A program made the position numbers and the translations under genes. Below the pieces are notes generated by a model, which was not told the DNA's origin, did no database searches, and saw nothing but the letters and a program-made list of their open reading frames with translations. A DNA stretch of 64,000 nucleotides from DASUGC01 sp035606665 (GTDB lineage: Bacteria; Acidobacteriota; Vicinamibacteria; Vicinamibacterales; SCN-69-37): positions 1 through 64,000 of the forward strand of contig DATNEY010000047.1 of NCBI GenBank assembly GCA_035606665.1, in the 5' to 3' direction. Position 1 is the first letter of the stretch, and each line of letters starts with the position of its first letter. Shown in pieces: positions 43,578-53,872 of the stretch.

Positions 43578-45686
43578 CTACTTCAGCATGTCGAGCTGCC
43601 ACATGAGAAACATCCGTTGGTCCGCGACATCGCGGATGCGGAGGGCCAGCGGCTTGCCCTGGCCGTGACCGGAGTCACGATCCACCCAGATCAGAACGGG
43701 TTGCTCGCCAGGGTCCGCCGCCGTGGACGCCTGCAGCAGTGCGGCCATCTTGCGCGCGTGCAGGGCGTGCACCCGCGAGTCGTTCTCGCCCGCCGTGAGG
43801 AACACCGCGGGATACCTCGTGCCTGTCTTCACGTGGTGGTACGGCGAATACGCCTGCAGGAACGTGAACTCGTCCGGTTTCTCGGCCGAGCCGTACTCCG
43901 GCACCCAGTAGCGCGCCATCAGGAAATGCTGGTACCGAAGCATGTCGAGAAGCGGCACGGCGACGACGACCGCGCGGAAGAGATCCGGACGCTGCGTGAG
44001 CGCCGCGCCAGTGAGCAGGCCGCCGTTCGAGCCGCCGGAGATCGCGAGCTTCTCCGGCCTGGTGTAACCCTGCGCGACAAGCCATTCGGCCGCGGCGATG
44101 AAGTCGTCGAAGACGTTCTGCTTTTTCTCGAGCATTCCGCCTTCGTGCCACGCGTCGCCATACTCGCCGCCGCCGCGGAGATTCGGAAGCGCGAACAGGC
44201 CGCCGTCCTCGAACCAGGGAAAGTAGTGGACCAGGAACACCGGCGTCTCGCTCACGTTGAATCCGCCGTAGCCGGTGAGCAGCGTCGGCACACTCCCGGT
44301 CTTCACGACACCCTTCTTATGCACGAGGAACATGCTGATCTTCGTGCCGTCCTTCGACGGATACCAGACCTGCTCCACCTCGACGCTGGAGGGATCGACC
44401 GGTACCGGCGGCTGTTCCCACAGCGACGGCGCGGCCTTGGGCGAAGCCAGATCGACCTGAAAGATCGTCGTCGGATAGTTGAAGCTCGTGAACTGGAGGT
44501 ACGCCTCGGTGCGATCGAGGGCGGTCTGCACGCCGGCCGCACCAATGCCCGGCAGCGCCAGTTCCCCCTGCGAAGCGCCGGACATGTCGAACAGTTCGAT
44601 GACGTTCGAAGCGTTGCGCAGGTATGTCACCGCGATGCGTCCCTTCGCGAATGACACCGACTCGATCACGGCGTCCTTTCGCTCGGGCACGATCGCCCGC
44701 CAGTGCGCCTGCGCAGGCTCCTTCGCATCCACCGCGATGACCTGGCCCTTGGGCGCCCCTTTCGTCGTGTGGAGGTACAGGGTCCCGTCGATCACCGTAC
44801 CCGACGCGTGACCATCGACGCCCACCGAAACGACGGTCCGCTCTACCGTGCCGGACTTCCGATACTTGTCGAAGTCCACGAGCCAGACGTCGTTCGACTT
44901 CGTGTCGACCCAGTAGCCGAGCAGCAGCCAACGGCCGTCGCGGGAGAGACTCCCCCACGGCCCCCACGTCGTGGAGAGCTTCTCGTTCTCGTCTTTCGTG
45001 AATTGACGAAAGAGGATCGCGTCCTTCGCGACGGGATCGCCCATCCGATGGAACAGCACCTGGCCGGAGTACGGGTCCTTCGGGTTCTTCAGGTTCTGGT
45101 ACACGAACCCGGTACCGTCCGGCAGCCAGTCCGGCGCCTGTGTCTTGTCGGGGATCTCGAGCGGCAGCGCCGTACCGGAATCGACGTCGATGAGATGCAG
45201 CGTGGTGTTCTCGTCGCCTGACTTGTACGTCCCGTACGCGGCGACCTTCCCGTCCTGCGATGGCGACAGCCATTCGACGGTAGTCAGGCCGGTGGGATCG
45301 AGCACCGCAGGATCAATGAGAACGCGATCTTCGCCGCGCGCGCCTTCGCGCCAGTAATACACCGGCTGGTTCTGGCTTCCCTCACGCCTCGCCAGGAAAT
45401 AGCGATTCCCGCGCATGGCCGGCGTGGACACTGCGCCGATCTGCATGAGCGGCGTCAGTCGATCCTCCAGCGCCCTTCGTCCGGGCAGGTGATCCAAAAC
45501 CTGGCGGGTGTAGTTGTTCTGCGCATCGGTCCACGCCGTCACGGCCGGCGTGACCTTCTGGAGATTTTCCGGCTGGGAGACGTCACCCTCGAGCCAGCGG
45601 TAGTTGTCGATGATTTCGACCCCGTGGAAGGTCTCCTTGACGGAATCGACTTTGGTTTCCGGCGGCATGGCCGGCGTGCGCGTCAT
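43578..45686 (-). CDS. Prolyl oligopeptidase (S9A)
   Basis: Serine peptidase cleaving short peptides after proline. 702 residues from ATG 45686; upstream in-frame codons run into mutS2 and are rejected. Seen: N-terminal VKETFHGVEIIDNYRWLEGD, a seven-bladed propeller region (about 70-420), then the alpha/beta hydrolase domain with LTGYGGFNVSETP, NLRGGGEYGDAWHEGG, the nucleophile in ISGGSNGGLLTG (about residue 550) and the His in DSGHGQGKP. No signal peptide, so probably cytoplasmic. Confidence 0.95.
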   Translation of the reverse strand: MTRTPAMPPETKVDSVKETFHGVEIIDNYRWLEGDVSQPENLQKVTPAVTAWTDAQNNYTRQVLDHLPGRRALEDRLTPLMQIGAVSTPAMRGNRYFLARREGSQNQPVYYWREGARGEDRVLIDPAVLDPTGLTTVEWLSPSQDGKVAAYGTYKSGDENTTLHLIDVDSGTALPLEIPDKTQAPDWLPDGTGFVYQNLKNPKDPYSGQVLFHRMGDPVAKDAILFRQFTKDENEKLSTTWGPWGSLSRDGRWLLLGYWVDTKSNDVWLVDFDKYRKSGTVERTVVSVGVDGHASGTVIDGTLYLHTTKGAPKGQVIAVDAKEPAQAHWRAIVPERKDAVIESVSFAKGRIAVTYLRNASNVIELFDMSGASQGELALPGIGAAGVQTALDRTEAYLQFTSFNYPTTIFQVDLASPKAAPSLWEQPPVPVDPSSVEVEQVWYPSKDGTKISMFLVHKKGVVKTGSVPTLLTGYGGFNVSETPVFLVHYFPWFEDGGLFALPNLRGGGEYGDAWHEGGMLEKKQNVFDDFIAAAEWLVAQGYTRPEKLAISGGSNGGLLTGAALTQRPDLFRAVVVAVPLLDMLRYQHFLMARYWVPEYGSAEKPDEFTFLQAYSPYHHVKTGTRYPAVFLTAGENDSRVHALHARKMAALLQASTAADPGEQPVLIWVDRDSGHGQGKPLALRIRDVADQRMFLMWQLDMLK

Positions 45687-45698
45687 GCGATAATTATG
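45686..45698. promoter_or_regulatory. Divergent -10 elements for mutS2 and prolyl oligopeptidase
   Basis: Plus strand TGCGATAAT (45686-45694) is an extended -10 toward mutS2. Minus strand CATAAT (45698-45693) ends 6 nt before the ATG of the oligopeptidase gene, a leaderless layout. Confidence 0.4.
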
Positions 45699-45703
45699 GT
45701 TTG

Positions 45704-45719
45704 CCCCGGCTTCCCGGGG
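45704..45719 (+). other. GC-rich hairpin in the mutS2 leader
   Basis: CCCCGG 45704-45709, loop CTTC, CCGGGG 45714-45719: a six-bp stem that ends 7 nt before the mutS2 ATG, where a ribosome binding site would normally be. It may limit initiation or stabilise the transcript. Confidence 0.4.
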
Positions 45720-45726
45720 CGTCTCC

Positions 45727-48228
45727 ATGCAACCCGGCGTCCTCCGTTCCCTCGAGTTCGACCGCATCCGCGAAGCCTTGGCTCGCGAGGCGGCGACGGC
45801 GCTCGGCCGCGCGCGAGCGCTCGAGCTCGAACCCGCGACCACGCCGGATGAAGTCCGGCAGAGGCTCTCGCTCGCGATGGAAGGCGCGGCATTCGCGAAA
45901 TCGAGCGGCAGCCTCGCACTGGATGGCCCCGAAGATCTGGGCGACGTCCTCGATCACCTCGGTATTGCCGAGCAACCTCTCGCTCCGCTCGAGCTCCTCG
46001 GTCTCGCGCGCTTCGTGTCGTCGGCTGGCGCCGTTGTCGGCCGCATTCGGGCGGCGGAGTCACCTCTGCTCGGCGCGCTCGTCGCGACCGTGCGGAGCTT
46101 CGATGAGGAAACCGCCGCCATCCGTCGCGCGATACAGCCGTCCGGCGACGTCGACGACAACGCGAGCGCGGCGCTGCGTGATATCCGCGACGCGCTGCGT
46201 CGCCAGCGCTCAAAACTGCGCTCGACTCTCGATGGCCTCGTGCGCGGACGCGAGACCGCGAAGTACCTGCAGGACCAGATCGTCAGCGACCGCAACGGCC
46301 GGTACGTCATCGTCGTACGCTCCGAGCATCGCGACGCGATCCCTGGCATCGTCCACGGCGCATCGACGAGTGGCGCGAGCCTCTACGTCGAGCCGATGGC
46401 GACCGTCTCTCTCAACAATGAGATCGTTGCGCTTGCAGAGCACGAGAAGGCAGAGATTCACCGCATCCTGCTCGCCTTGACGGACGCATTCCGTGCTCGT
46501 CCCGAGGATCTCGACGCGCTTATCGCCGCTGCTGCGGACCTCGACGAGCTCTGCGCAAAGACGCGGCTGGCTGGGCGAATCGACGGCGTGGCTCCGGAGA
46601 TCACCGCGGCCGGTCACCTCGAGTTTCGTGGCGCCAGACATCCCTTGTTGATCCCGGCGGTCAGGGACCTGCTGGGAAACGACGCGGACGACGGGAACGA
46701 CGCGACCGAAGGGCGGTCCAAGGGTCCGGCGCAGGTGGTTCCGTCTGACTTGCTCATCTCTCCTCCGACGCGCGCGCTCGTCATCTCCGGCCCGAACACC
46801 GGCGGGAAGACCGTCGCGCTCAAGGCGTTCGGGCTGCTCGCGCTGATGGCGCAATCCGGCATCCTGATTCCCGTGGATCCCGGGAGCAAGCTGACGCCGT
46901 TCCGGACGGTGTTCGCCGATATCGGTGACGAGCAGTCCATCTCCGCGAGTCTCTCGACGTTCTCAGCGCACATCGCGAATCTCGTGGGGTTCGAACGCGA
47001 GCTCGACCTTCCGGCGCTCGTCCTGCTCGATGAAGTCGGCAGCGGCACGGACCCCGTCGAGGGCGGCGCGCTCGGCGCGGCCGTCATCGACCATTTCCGC
47101 AAGCGCGGCGCGATTGTTGTGGCGACAACGCATGACGACGCGTTGAAGTCGTACGGGGCGACCACGGAAGGCGTCGCGGTCGCCGCGTTCGGATTCAATG
47201 CCGAGACGTTCGCGCCGACGTACGCGCTGATGTACGGCGCGCCCGGTCGCAGCCTCGCGCTGGAAGTTGCGCGTCGCCTTGGCATGCCCGCGGCGGTCAT
47301 TGCCGACGCCGAACGCCGGCGCTCGGGCCGCGAGTCCCTGCTCGCCGCGCACCTGGCACGAGTCGATCAGGAGCTCGCGGCGGTCGAACAGGACCGGCGC
47401 CGGCTTCGCGACGATCGCGCGGGCCTCGACTCCGAGAAGCGCGGTCTCCTCGAACGCGAGACGCGCCTTGTCGAGCGTGAGGCAGTCATCAGGAAGCGCC
47501 TCGACGACAAACTCAACGAGCGGCTGCGCGATGCTCGCGCCGAGGTCGATGCCGTCGTGACGCGTCTCAAGACCAAAGCCGATGCGTTGGCCGAGCAGGC
47601 CGGGAAACGCGCCGGCGCACAGGCGCAGGTGCTTTCCACCGGCGAAGTCGGCCAGTTGCGCGCGGAGGCGCGCGCGGCGCTCGGCACGATTGAGTCGTCC
47701 GCTCTCGACGGCGCGGCGTCGGCAGCTCCTCCGCTGGCCGCGCTCGAGGAATCGCCGGAGATCGGAGATCGCGTTTGGGTCACCACCTTCGGCGCGGAAG
47801 GCATCGTGCGCGCCGCGGGCGGCAGGCAGGTCGAGGTCGAAGTCCGCGGCAAGCGAATGCGGGTGCCGTTGTCCGCGCTGCGCAAGCCGGGCAAGAGCAA
47901 TCAATCAGCAGCCGGCCAGGCGCCTCCGCCAAAATCGATGCGCGTCTCAGCGGCGGCGGGCACCTCGAGCTCGCTCACGGGCGCGACGCGCGACATCATC
48001 CTCATCGGTTCGACCGTCGACGACGCGGTGAACCGGCTGGAGAAGACGCTGGACGATGCGATCGTCGCGGACGAGCGGCGGCTGCGGATCGTGCACGGAC
48101 ACGGCACGGGACGGTTGCGCGATGCGTTGCGATCGTTCCTCCGCGGGCACGCGCTGGTCGCGAGCGTCTCGCCCGCGGCGGATAACGAAGGCGGCGATGG
48201 GGCGACGATCGTGGAATTGAAAGATTGA
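45727..48228 (+). CDS. mutS2: Endonuclease/ATPase MutS2
   Basis: MutS-family ATPase with a C-terminal Smr nuclease domain; suppresses recombination or splits collided ribosomes depending on species. 833 residues, slightly above average. Seen: Walker A ISGPNTGGKTVALKAF, LLDEVGSGTDPVEGGA (Walker B), TTHDDALKSYG, a long Arg/Glu coiled coil (about 535-635) and the Smr box RIVHGHGTGRLRDALRSFL. The final codons (ELKD and stop) are part of the ATTGACCG tandem array. Confidence 0.96.
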   Translation: MQPGVLRSLEFDRIREALAREAATALGRARALELEPATTPDEVRQRLSLAMEGAAFAKSSGSLALDGPEDLGDVLDHLGIAEQPLAPLELLGLARFVSSAGAVVGRIRAAESPLLGALVATVRSFDEETAAIRRAIQPSGDVDDNASAALRDIRDALRRQRSKLRSTLDGLVRGRETAKYLQDQIVSDRNGRYVIVVRSEHRDAIPGIVHGASTSGASLYVEPMATVSLNNEIVALAEHEKAEIHRILLALTDAFRARPEDLDALIAAAADLDELCAKTRLAGRIDGVAPEITAAGHLEFRGARHPLLIPAVRDLLGNDADDGNDATEGRSKGPAQVVPSDLLISPPTRALVISGPNTGGKTVALKAFGLLALMAQSGILIPVDPGSKLTPFRTVFADIGDEQSISASLSTFSAHIANLVGFERELDLPALVLLDEVGSGTDPVEGGALGAAVIDHFRKRGAIVVATTHDDALKSYGATTEGVAVAAFGFNAETFAPTYALMYGAPGRSLALEVARRLGMPAAVIADAERRRSGRESLLAAHLARVDQELAAVEQDRRRLRDDRAGLDSEKRGLLERETRLVEREAVIRKRLDDKLNERLRDARAEVDAVVTRLKTKADALAEQAGKRAGAQAQVLSTGEVGQLRAEARAALGTIESSALDGAASAAPPLAALEESPEIGDRVWVTTFGAEGIVRAAGGRQVEVEVRGKRMRVPLSALRKPGKSNQSAAGQAPPPKSMRVSAAAGTSSSLTGATRDIILIGSTVDDAVNRLEKTLDDAIVADERRLRIVHGHGTGRLRDALRSFLRGHALVASVSPAADNEGGDGATIVELKD

Positions 48229-48295
48229 CCGATTGAAAGATTGACCGATCGACCGATTGACCGATTGACCGATTGACCGATTGACTTATTGAAAA
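48216..48295 (+). repeat. Ten-unit ATTGACCG array joining mutS2 to dnaG
   Basis: Ten head-to-tail 8-bp units, mostly ATTGACCG with ATTGAAAG, ATCGACCG and ATTGACTT variants. It encodes the last codons and stop of mutS2 and ends on the first base of the dnaG ATG. The unit carries TGA and TTG in rotating frames every 24 nt. The same word recurs at 58965. Confidence 0.95.
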
Positions 48296-50061
48296 TGGCG
48301 CTCTTCCCTCAGTCCTTCATCGACGACTTGAAGGCGCAGACGAATATCGTCGCGCTCATCGGGGACGTCGTGTCGCTGAAGAAGATGGGCGCGACGTACA
48401 AGGGCCTCTGCCCTTTCCATCAGGAGAAGACGCCCTCGTTCAACGTGAATCCCGACAAGGGTTTCTTCAAGTGCTTCGGCTGCGGCGCCGGCGGCGACGC
48501 GATGAAATTCGTGGAGCTGTACCAGAAGCTCGCGTTCCCGGAGGCCGTGCGGTACCTGGCGCAGCGGGCGGGTATGGCCGTCCCGGAAACCCAGGGCGGC
48601 CCGGACGAACGGGCGGCGGCCCAGGAGCGGGAGACCCTGGTCAAGCTCCACGACGTTGCTGTCGACTTCTTCAAAGAGCAGTTGGGGACCCCGGCCGGGG
48701 GCCGGGCGCGCCGGGAACTCGAAAGTCGAGGGATTACGGCCGAAACCATCCGGATCTTCGGATATGGCTACGCTCCGGCCGGCGGCCGCGATACACTGGC
48801 AGGCCGGTTCGCGGACCAGAAGGTGCCTGTGGGACTGCAGGTGCGAAGCGGGCTCGTGGTCGAGCGCGAGGGGGGACGCCTCGCCGACCGGTTCAGAAAC
48901 CGCCTGATGATTCCAATCGCGAGAGATACCGGCGCCGTGGTGGCCTTTGGCGGACGTGCGCTCGAGGAGGGCCAGGTCCCGAAGTACCTCAACTCACCGG
49001 AAACGCCGATATACACGAAGGGGCGCACGCTCTACGGCCTCGACGTCACCAAGGCGGCCATCCGCAAGCACAACTACTGCGTGCTGGTTGAGGGTTACTT
49101 TGATCTCGCGCAGGTCTACCAGGCGGGCATTCAGCCCGTGGTTGCGTCGTGCGGGACGGCGCTCACGAGCGCGCAGGCCAGAGTGCTGAAGCGGTTCGCC
49201 TCGAAAGTGGTGCTCAGTTTCGATCCCGACGCCGCCGGGCAGAACGCGGCGAGCAGATCGTCGGAGCTGCTGGTCTCCGAGGGATTCCAGGTGAACGTCG
49301 CGCTGCTTCCTCCCGGCGCGGATCCCGACTCATTCGTCCAGAAGAACGGCGGGCGCGCGTACGTGGAGAAGCTGACCGGATCGCAGTCGTATCTGGAGTA
49401 CCTGCTCGACCGGGCGGCGGCTAAGCACGACCTGCACCGGCAGGAGGGACGCAAGGCGTTCCTGAACGAAATGCTGACCGTGGCCGCCACGATTCCGGAC
49501 GCCGCCGATCGCGATCACTTCGCCGACCGGTTGGCGCACAAGGCGCGCGTCACCGAGGCCGTGGTCCGCGATGAGATTCGCAAGGCCGCCGCCGCAAAGA
49601 AGAAAGAGGCGCCGGCCATCGCCCTGCGTTCGTCCGTCCGGCTGCTGCCCGCCGAACAGGGCCTCCTCTGGGCGCTGGCACATCGCCCGGTGGAGGGCCT
49701 GGCGGCCGTCGGGCAGCTCGAAGAGGCGGACCTTGACGGACTCGTGGCAGGTGCGACACTTCAGATGGCCGCGAGCCTGTCGGATGTGCCGCCGGACTTC
49801 CTCCCAGCCCTCCTGCGGGAACGGATGAGCGAGGCCGAGCGCGCGGCGTTCGAGAAGGCCGTTGCCGCTACCGCGCCGCCGGCGGCGCCGACGGATTGCG
49901 TGAACGCCCTGCGCCGGCTGCGGCTCGAGCGGGATCGCGCCGCGATACAGGAAGAGATCGACCGCATGGAGGAGCGGGGCCAGACGTCGAACGAGGCCCT
50001 GGCAGCCCTCTGGGCGCGCAAGATGGAATTGCTGCAGCAACTACAGGAACTGAAGGCGTAA
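48295..50061 (+). CDS. dnaG: DNA primase
   Basis: Makes RNA primers at the replication fork. 588 residues. Seen: N-terminal CHC2 zinc finger with GLCPFHQEKTPSFNV and FKCFGCGAGGDAMKF, the TOPRIM core with VLVEGYFDLAQVYQAG and SFDPDAAGQNAA, and RNA-polymerase-like text AFGGRALEEGQVPKYLNSPE. It lies 3 nt before rpoD. This is the macromolecular synthesis operon, here without rpsU and with mutS2 in front. Confidence 0.97.
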   Translation: MALFPQSFIDDLKAQTNIVALIGDVVSLKKMGATYKGLCPFHQEKTPSFNVNPDKGFFKCFGCGAGGDAMKFVELYQKLAFPEAVRYLAQRAGMAVPETQGGPDERAAAQERETLVKLHDVAVDFFKEQLGTPAGGRARRELESRGITAETIRIFGYGYAPAGGRDTLAGRFADQKVPVGLQVRSGLVVEREGGRLADRFRNRLMIPIARDTGAVVAFGGRALEEGQVPKYLNSPETPIYTKGRTLYGLDVTKAAIRKHNYCVLVEGYFDLAQVYQAGIQPVVASCGTALTSAQARVLKRFASKVVLSFDPDAAGQNAASRSSELLVSEGFQVNVALLPPGADPDSFVQKNGGRAYVEKLTGSQSYLEYLLDRAAAKHDLHRQEGRKAFLNEMLTVAATIPDAADRDHFADRLAHKARVTEAVVRDEIRKAAAAKKKEAPAIALRSSVRLLPAEQGLLWALAHRPVEGLAAVGQLEEADLDGLVAGATLQMAASLSDVPPDFLPALLRERMSEAERAAFEKAVAATAPPAAPTDCVNALRRLRLERDRAAIQEEIDRMEERGQTSNEALAALWARKMELLQQLQELKA

Positions 50062-50064
50062 ACC

Positions 50065-51741
<1,677 letters not shown>

Positions 51742-51762
51742 ATCCGCCGACCCTCAAGGGCC

Positions 51763-51796
51763 GGCCTACGGGCGTAGGCCGGGGCTTCAGCCCCGG
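51763..51796. terminator. Double hairpin between convergent rpoD and small gene (REP-like)
   Basis: GGCCTACG/CGTAGGCC (51763-51780) and CCGGGGCT/AGCCCCGG (51779-51796) are two perfect 8-bp stems back to back. No T-run follows. This wording looks like a dispersed REP-type element and could end transcription in both directions. Confidence 0.6.
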
Positions 51797-51803
51797 CGAT
51801 TGT

Positions 51804-52049
51804 TCAGGCGACGAGACTGTATTCGCCTGACTCGCCTTCGCCCTTGAGGAACACACGCTGCGGACCGCTGGTCGCGCTCGTGGCCATGCGCATGGCGGCG
51901 GGCGCCGTCGACTGGCATCCCATCACGTGCGACGAGCGGCCGTTCGCGGACACCCGCGAAATCTGGAAGCTGCCGTCCGGCATCTTAGCGATCAGGACGT
52001 CTCCGACACCGAAGACCGGGCGGTCAGCAGGAGCGTTGGCGTCAGGCAT
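51804..52049 (-). CDS. Small protein of unknown function, 81 residues
   Basis: ATG 52049 is preceded by GGAGGT, so it has a strong ribosome binding site, and also by TATCGT ending 6 nt upstream. Seen: Ala/Asp/Pro-rich start, then FGVGDVLIAKMPDGSFQISRV, a short beta-rich segment, and a small-residue C-terminus GEGESGEYSLVA. Codon use is like its neighbours. It lies 26 nt after the desaturase stop. I do not recognise the family. Confidence 0.6.
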   Translation of the reverse strand: MPDANAPADRPVFGVGDVLIAKMPDGSFQISRVSANGRSSHVMGCQSTAPAAMRMATSATSGPQRVFLKGEGESGEYSLVA

Positions 52050-52055
52050 ACCTCC

Positions 52056-52061
52056 ACGATA
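52056..52061 (-). promoter_or_regulatory. Putative -10 element for the 81-residue protein
   Basis: Minus strand TATCGT ends 6 nt before ATG 52049, but GGAGGT lies between them, so the start can be served by a classic ribosome binding site on a longer transcript. Ambiguous. Confidence 0.25.
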
Positions 52062-52075
52062 CTCCTTCCGGCTCG

Positions 52076-52930
52076 TCACGGCTCGCCCTTCGGCCAGAAC
52101 TCGGTCCACTGCTCGGGTACGGGTTCGGGCGCCCGGCTAATCTGCCTCCAGGCGCCCCACCATCCGCGAGTGACGTCTGCTGGATCCAGGCTTGTCTCGC
52201 CATGGGCGGCCGGCAGCCCGTGGAACGGAATCGCCGGAAACCGATGGTGAACAGCGTGATAGCCGTTGTTGTGGAACACCCAGTTGTGGAATCGGCCGAT
52301 GCGAGAGCGTGATCCGGAACGTGTCCGGTAGTGGTCAGCAATTTCCGACCAGTGCAGGAGCGTGGCGAACACCGCCAGCTGGGGCACGAACCAGTAGAGC
52401 GCCAGCTCGAACAGCGCACCGGTCACCCAGCAGATCGCCACGATCGGTGCCCAGAAGGCGGCGATCTGCAGCCAGCCGCGGACGGTGTTTATCTCCAGGA
52501 GGCCGGACAAGTGATGGAGAACGGTCAGCCCCAGTAGTGGTTTTCCAAACCAGACCCATCCGACCGGGGGTGACGGCCTCTTGAGCTGATGAACTGTGTA
52601 ATCCAGCACGATGTGATCGTCCGCGGTGGCAAAGAGCCGATGATGCTGAAGGTGCTCGGCACGCCAATCGCGGAGCGTCGTGAGGAACGGAAGCGCGCAC
52701 AACGCACCGCACCAGTCATTCCACCGCCGGCTGCGGCGAAAGAGGTTGAAGTGGCTGGCTTCATGCAGAAGAGCTTCTCCAATCGCAAACTGCATGAGGC
52801 CGATCCAGATGAGACATGGCAACGTCACCCACCACACACGGGACCAGGTGGCGATGAGAATCGCGGCCAGGATCAACAGGTAGTCCCGGCTGAGTGCGGC
52901 CACCGAGCGGAAGTTCCGGGTCATCGGCAT
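52076..52930 (-). CDS. Membrane fatty acid desaturase-like protein
   Basis: Integral di-iron desaturase/hydroxylase family. 284 residues from ATG 52930, which overlaps the stop of the M23 gene (TGATG). Seen: three histidine boxes HEASH (about residue 58), HLQHH (about 95) and HAVHH (about 226), plus hydrophobic segments between them. It would act on lipid acyl chains or a carotenoid-like substrate; the sequence does not decide. Confidence 0.85.
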   Translation of the reverse strand: MPMTRNFRSVAALSRDYLLILAAILIATWSRVWWVTLPCLIWIGLMQFAIGEALLHEASHFNLFRRSRRWNDWCGALCALPFLTTLRDWRAEHLQHHRLFATADDHIVLDYTVHQLKRPSPPVGWVWFGKPLLGLTVLHHLSGLLEINTVRGWLQIAAFWAPIVAICWVTGALFELALYWFVPQLAVFATLLHWSEIADHYRTRSGSRSRIGRFHNWVFHNNGYHAVHHRFPAIPFHGLPAAHGETSLDPADVTRGWWGAWRQISRAPEPVPEQWTEFWPKGEP

Positions 52931-53799
52931 CACTTCCCGAGCGTGGCCAGAAGGGACATCGGATCGACTCGGGCGCCATTGACCCGCACCGACCAGTGCA
53001 GGTGCGGCCCCGTGACGCGGCCCGTCGCGCCCACCCTGCCCAGGACCCGCCCTGTCGCCACCGTGTCGCCTTCGCGCACGTCGATCGATTGCAGGTGCGC
53101 GAACATCGAGAACAGGCCCAGGCCGTGATCGATCAGCACGGTGTTGCCGGTGAAATAGAGATCGGCGGCGATGAGCACGCGGCCGGCATTCGGTGCGTGA
53201 ACGGGCGTGCCGGCCGGACTCGCGAAGTCGGCGCCGCTGTGCGGATTGCGTGACTCACCATTGAAGACACTGCGGGTGCCGAACGCGCTGTTGGCTGCTT
53301 CCGCGACGGGCCGGACGAATTCCCCGCTCCACAGCCGCTCGGCCGATGACGACCGGTAGGCGGTGTTGATCCTCTCGGTGTCCGCTTTGATTCTCGGCTG
53401 GACCTCGGCGGGCGGATTCACGAACGCGGGATCGACCGAAAGTCTCCGCGCCGGAAACGTCTTGGCCGCGACGACGAACTTGTACGTTGTTCGCTCGGCC
53501 GGCGTCGCGCCTGACGCGATCGTCAGAACGGCGGGCCCCGCAGGGACGTCGAGATCCAGGCCGACCAGTGCCCGCCACGTGGCGGGTCCTTCTCTGAACG
53601 CTGGAAACTCGCGGCCGAGGCCCGTCACGTGAACGGACGACGCCGGACTCGCGGTCGTAATCGTCAACACGAGCAGTTCGCCGGGCGCGATCGCCCGCGA
53701 CTTTGACGCGACCGAGAGCGACGGCTGCGCGCGCGCGGCGGCAGCGAGCGCCGCGATCAGCGCCAGCAGGCCGGCCGATCGACGGATGCCGATGACCAC
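52930..53799 (-). CDS. Exported M23 (LytM) metallopeptidase
   Basis: 289 residues from GTG 53799. A signal peptide ends near residue 24 (ARAQ). About residues 25-110 form an Ig-like beta domain; the LytM domain carries NPHSGADFASPAGTPVHA (zinc His/Asp) and GPHLHWSVRVNG (HxH). Probably a peptidoglycan endopeptidase in the periplasm. Coupled to the desaturase gene. Confidence 0.92.
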   Translation of the reverse strand: MVIGIRRSAGLLALIAALAAAARAQPSLSVASKSRAIAPGELLVLTITTASPASSVHVTGLGREFPAFREGPATWRALVGLDLDVPAGPAVLTIASGATPAERTTYKFVVAAKTFPARRLSVDPAFVNPPAEVQPRIKADTERINTAYRSSSAERLWSGEFVRPVAEAANSAFGTRSVFNGESRNPHSGADFASPAGTPVHAPNAGRVLIAADLYFTGNTVLIDHGLGLFSMFAHLQSIDVREGDTVATGRVLGRVGATGRVTGPHLHWSVRVNGARVDPMSLLATLGK

Positions 53800-53805
53800 A
53801 CAGGA

Positions 53806-53811
53806 ATCATA
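53806..53811 (-). promoter_or_regulatory. Putative -10 element for the M23 peptidase (leaderless layout)
   Basis: Minus strand TATGAT ends 6 nt before GTG 53799, with no ribosome binding site. Confidence 0.4.
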
Positions 53812-53820
53812 AGCGCCAGT

Positions 53821-53829
53821 TGTTATAAT
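53821..53829 (+). promoter_or_regulatory. Extended -10 promoter of the nucleotide-sugar operon
   Basis: TGTTATAAT matches the extended -10 consensus TGnTATAAT. Transcription would start near 53836, giving a leader of about 37 nt before the epimerase ATG. No -35 is needed for this class. Confidence 0.6.
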
Positions 53830-53872
53830 TCCCCCGCTTCAGGCGACAGGCGTCGGCTGCCGCATCCTCCTC

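Noticed and set aside
45686..45842. Longer N-terminus for the prolyl oligopeptidase gene
   Set aside because: The extra 52 codons overlap the mutS2 start on the other strand and are Ser/Arg-rich without family similarity; ATG 45686 gives the normal N-terminus and has a -10-like box 6 nt upstream.
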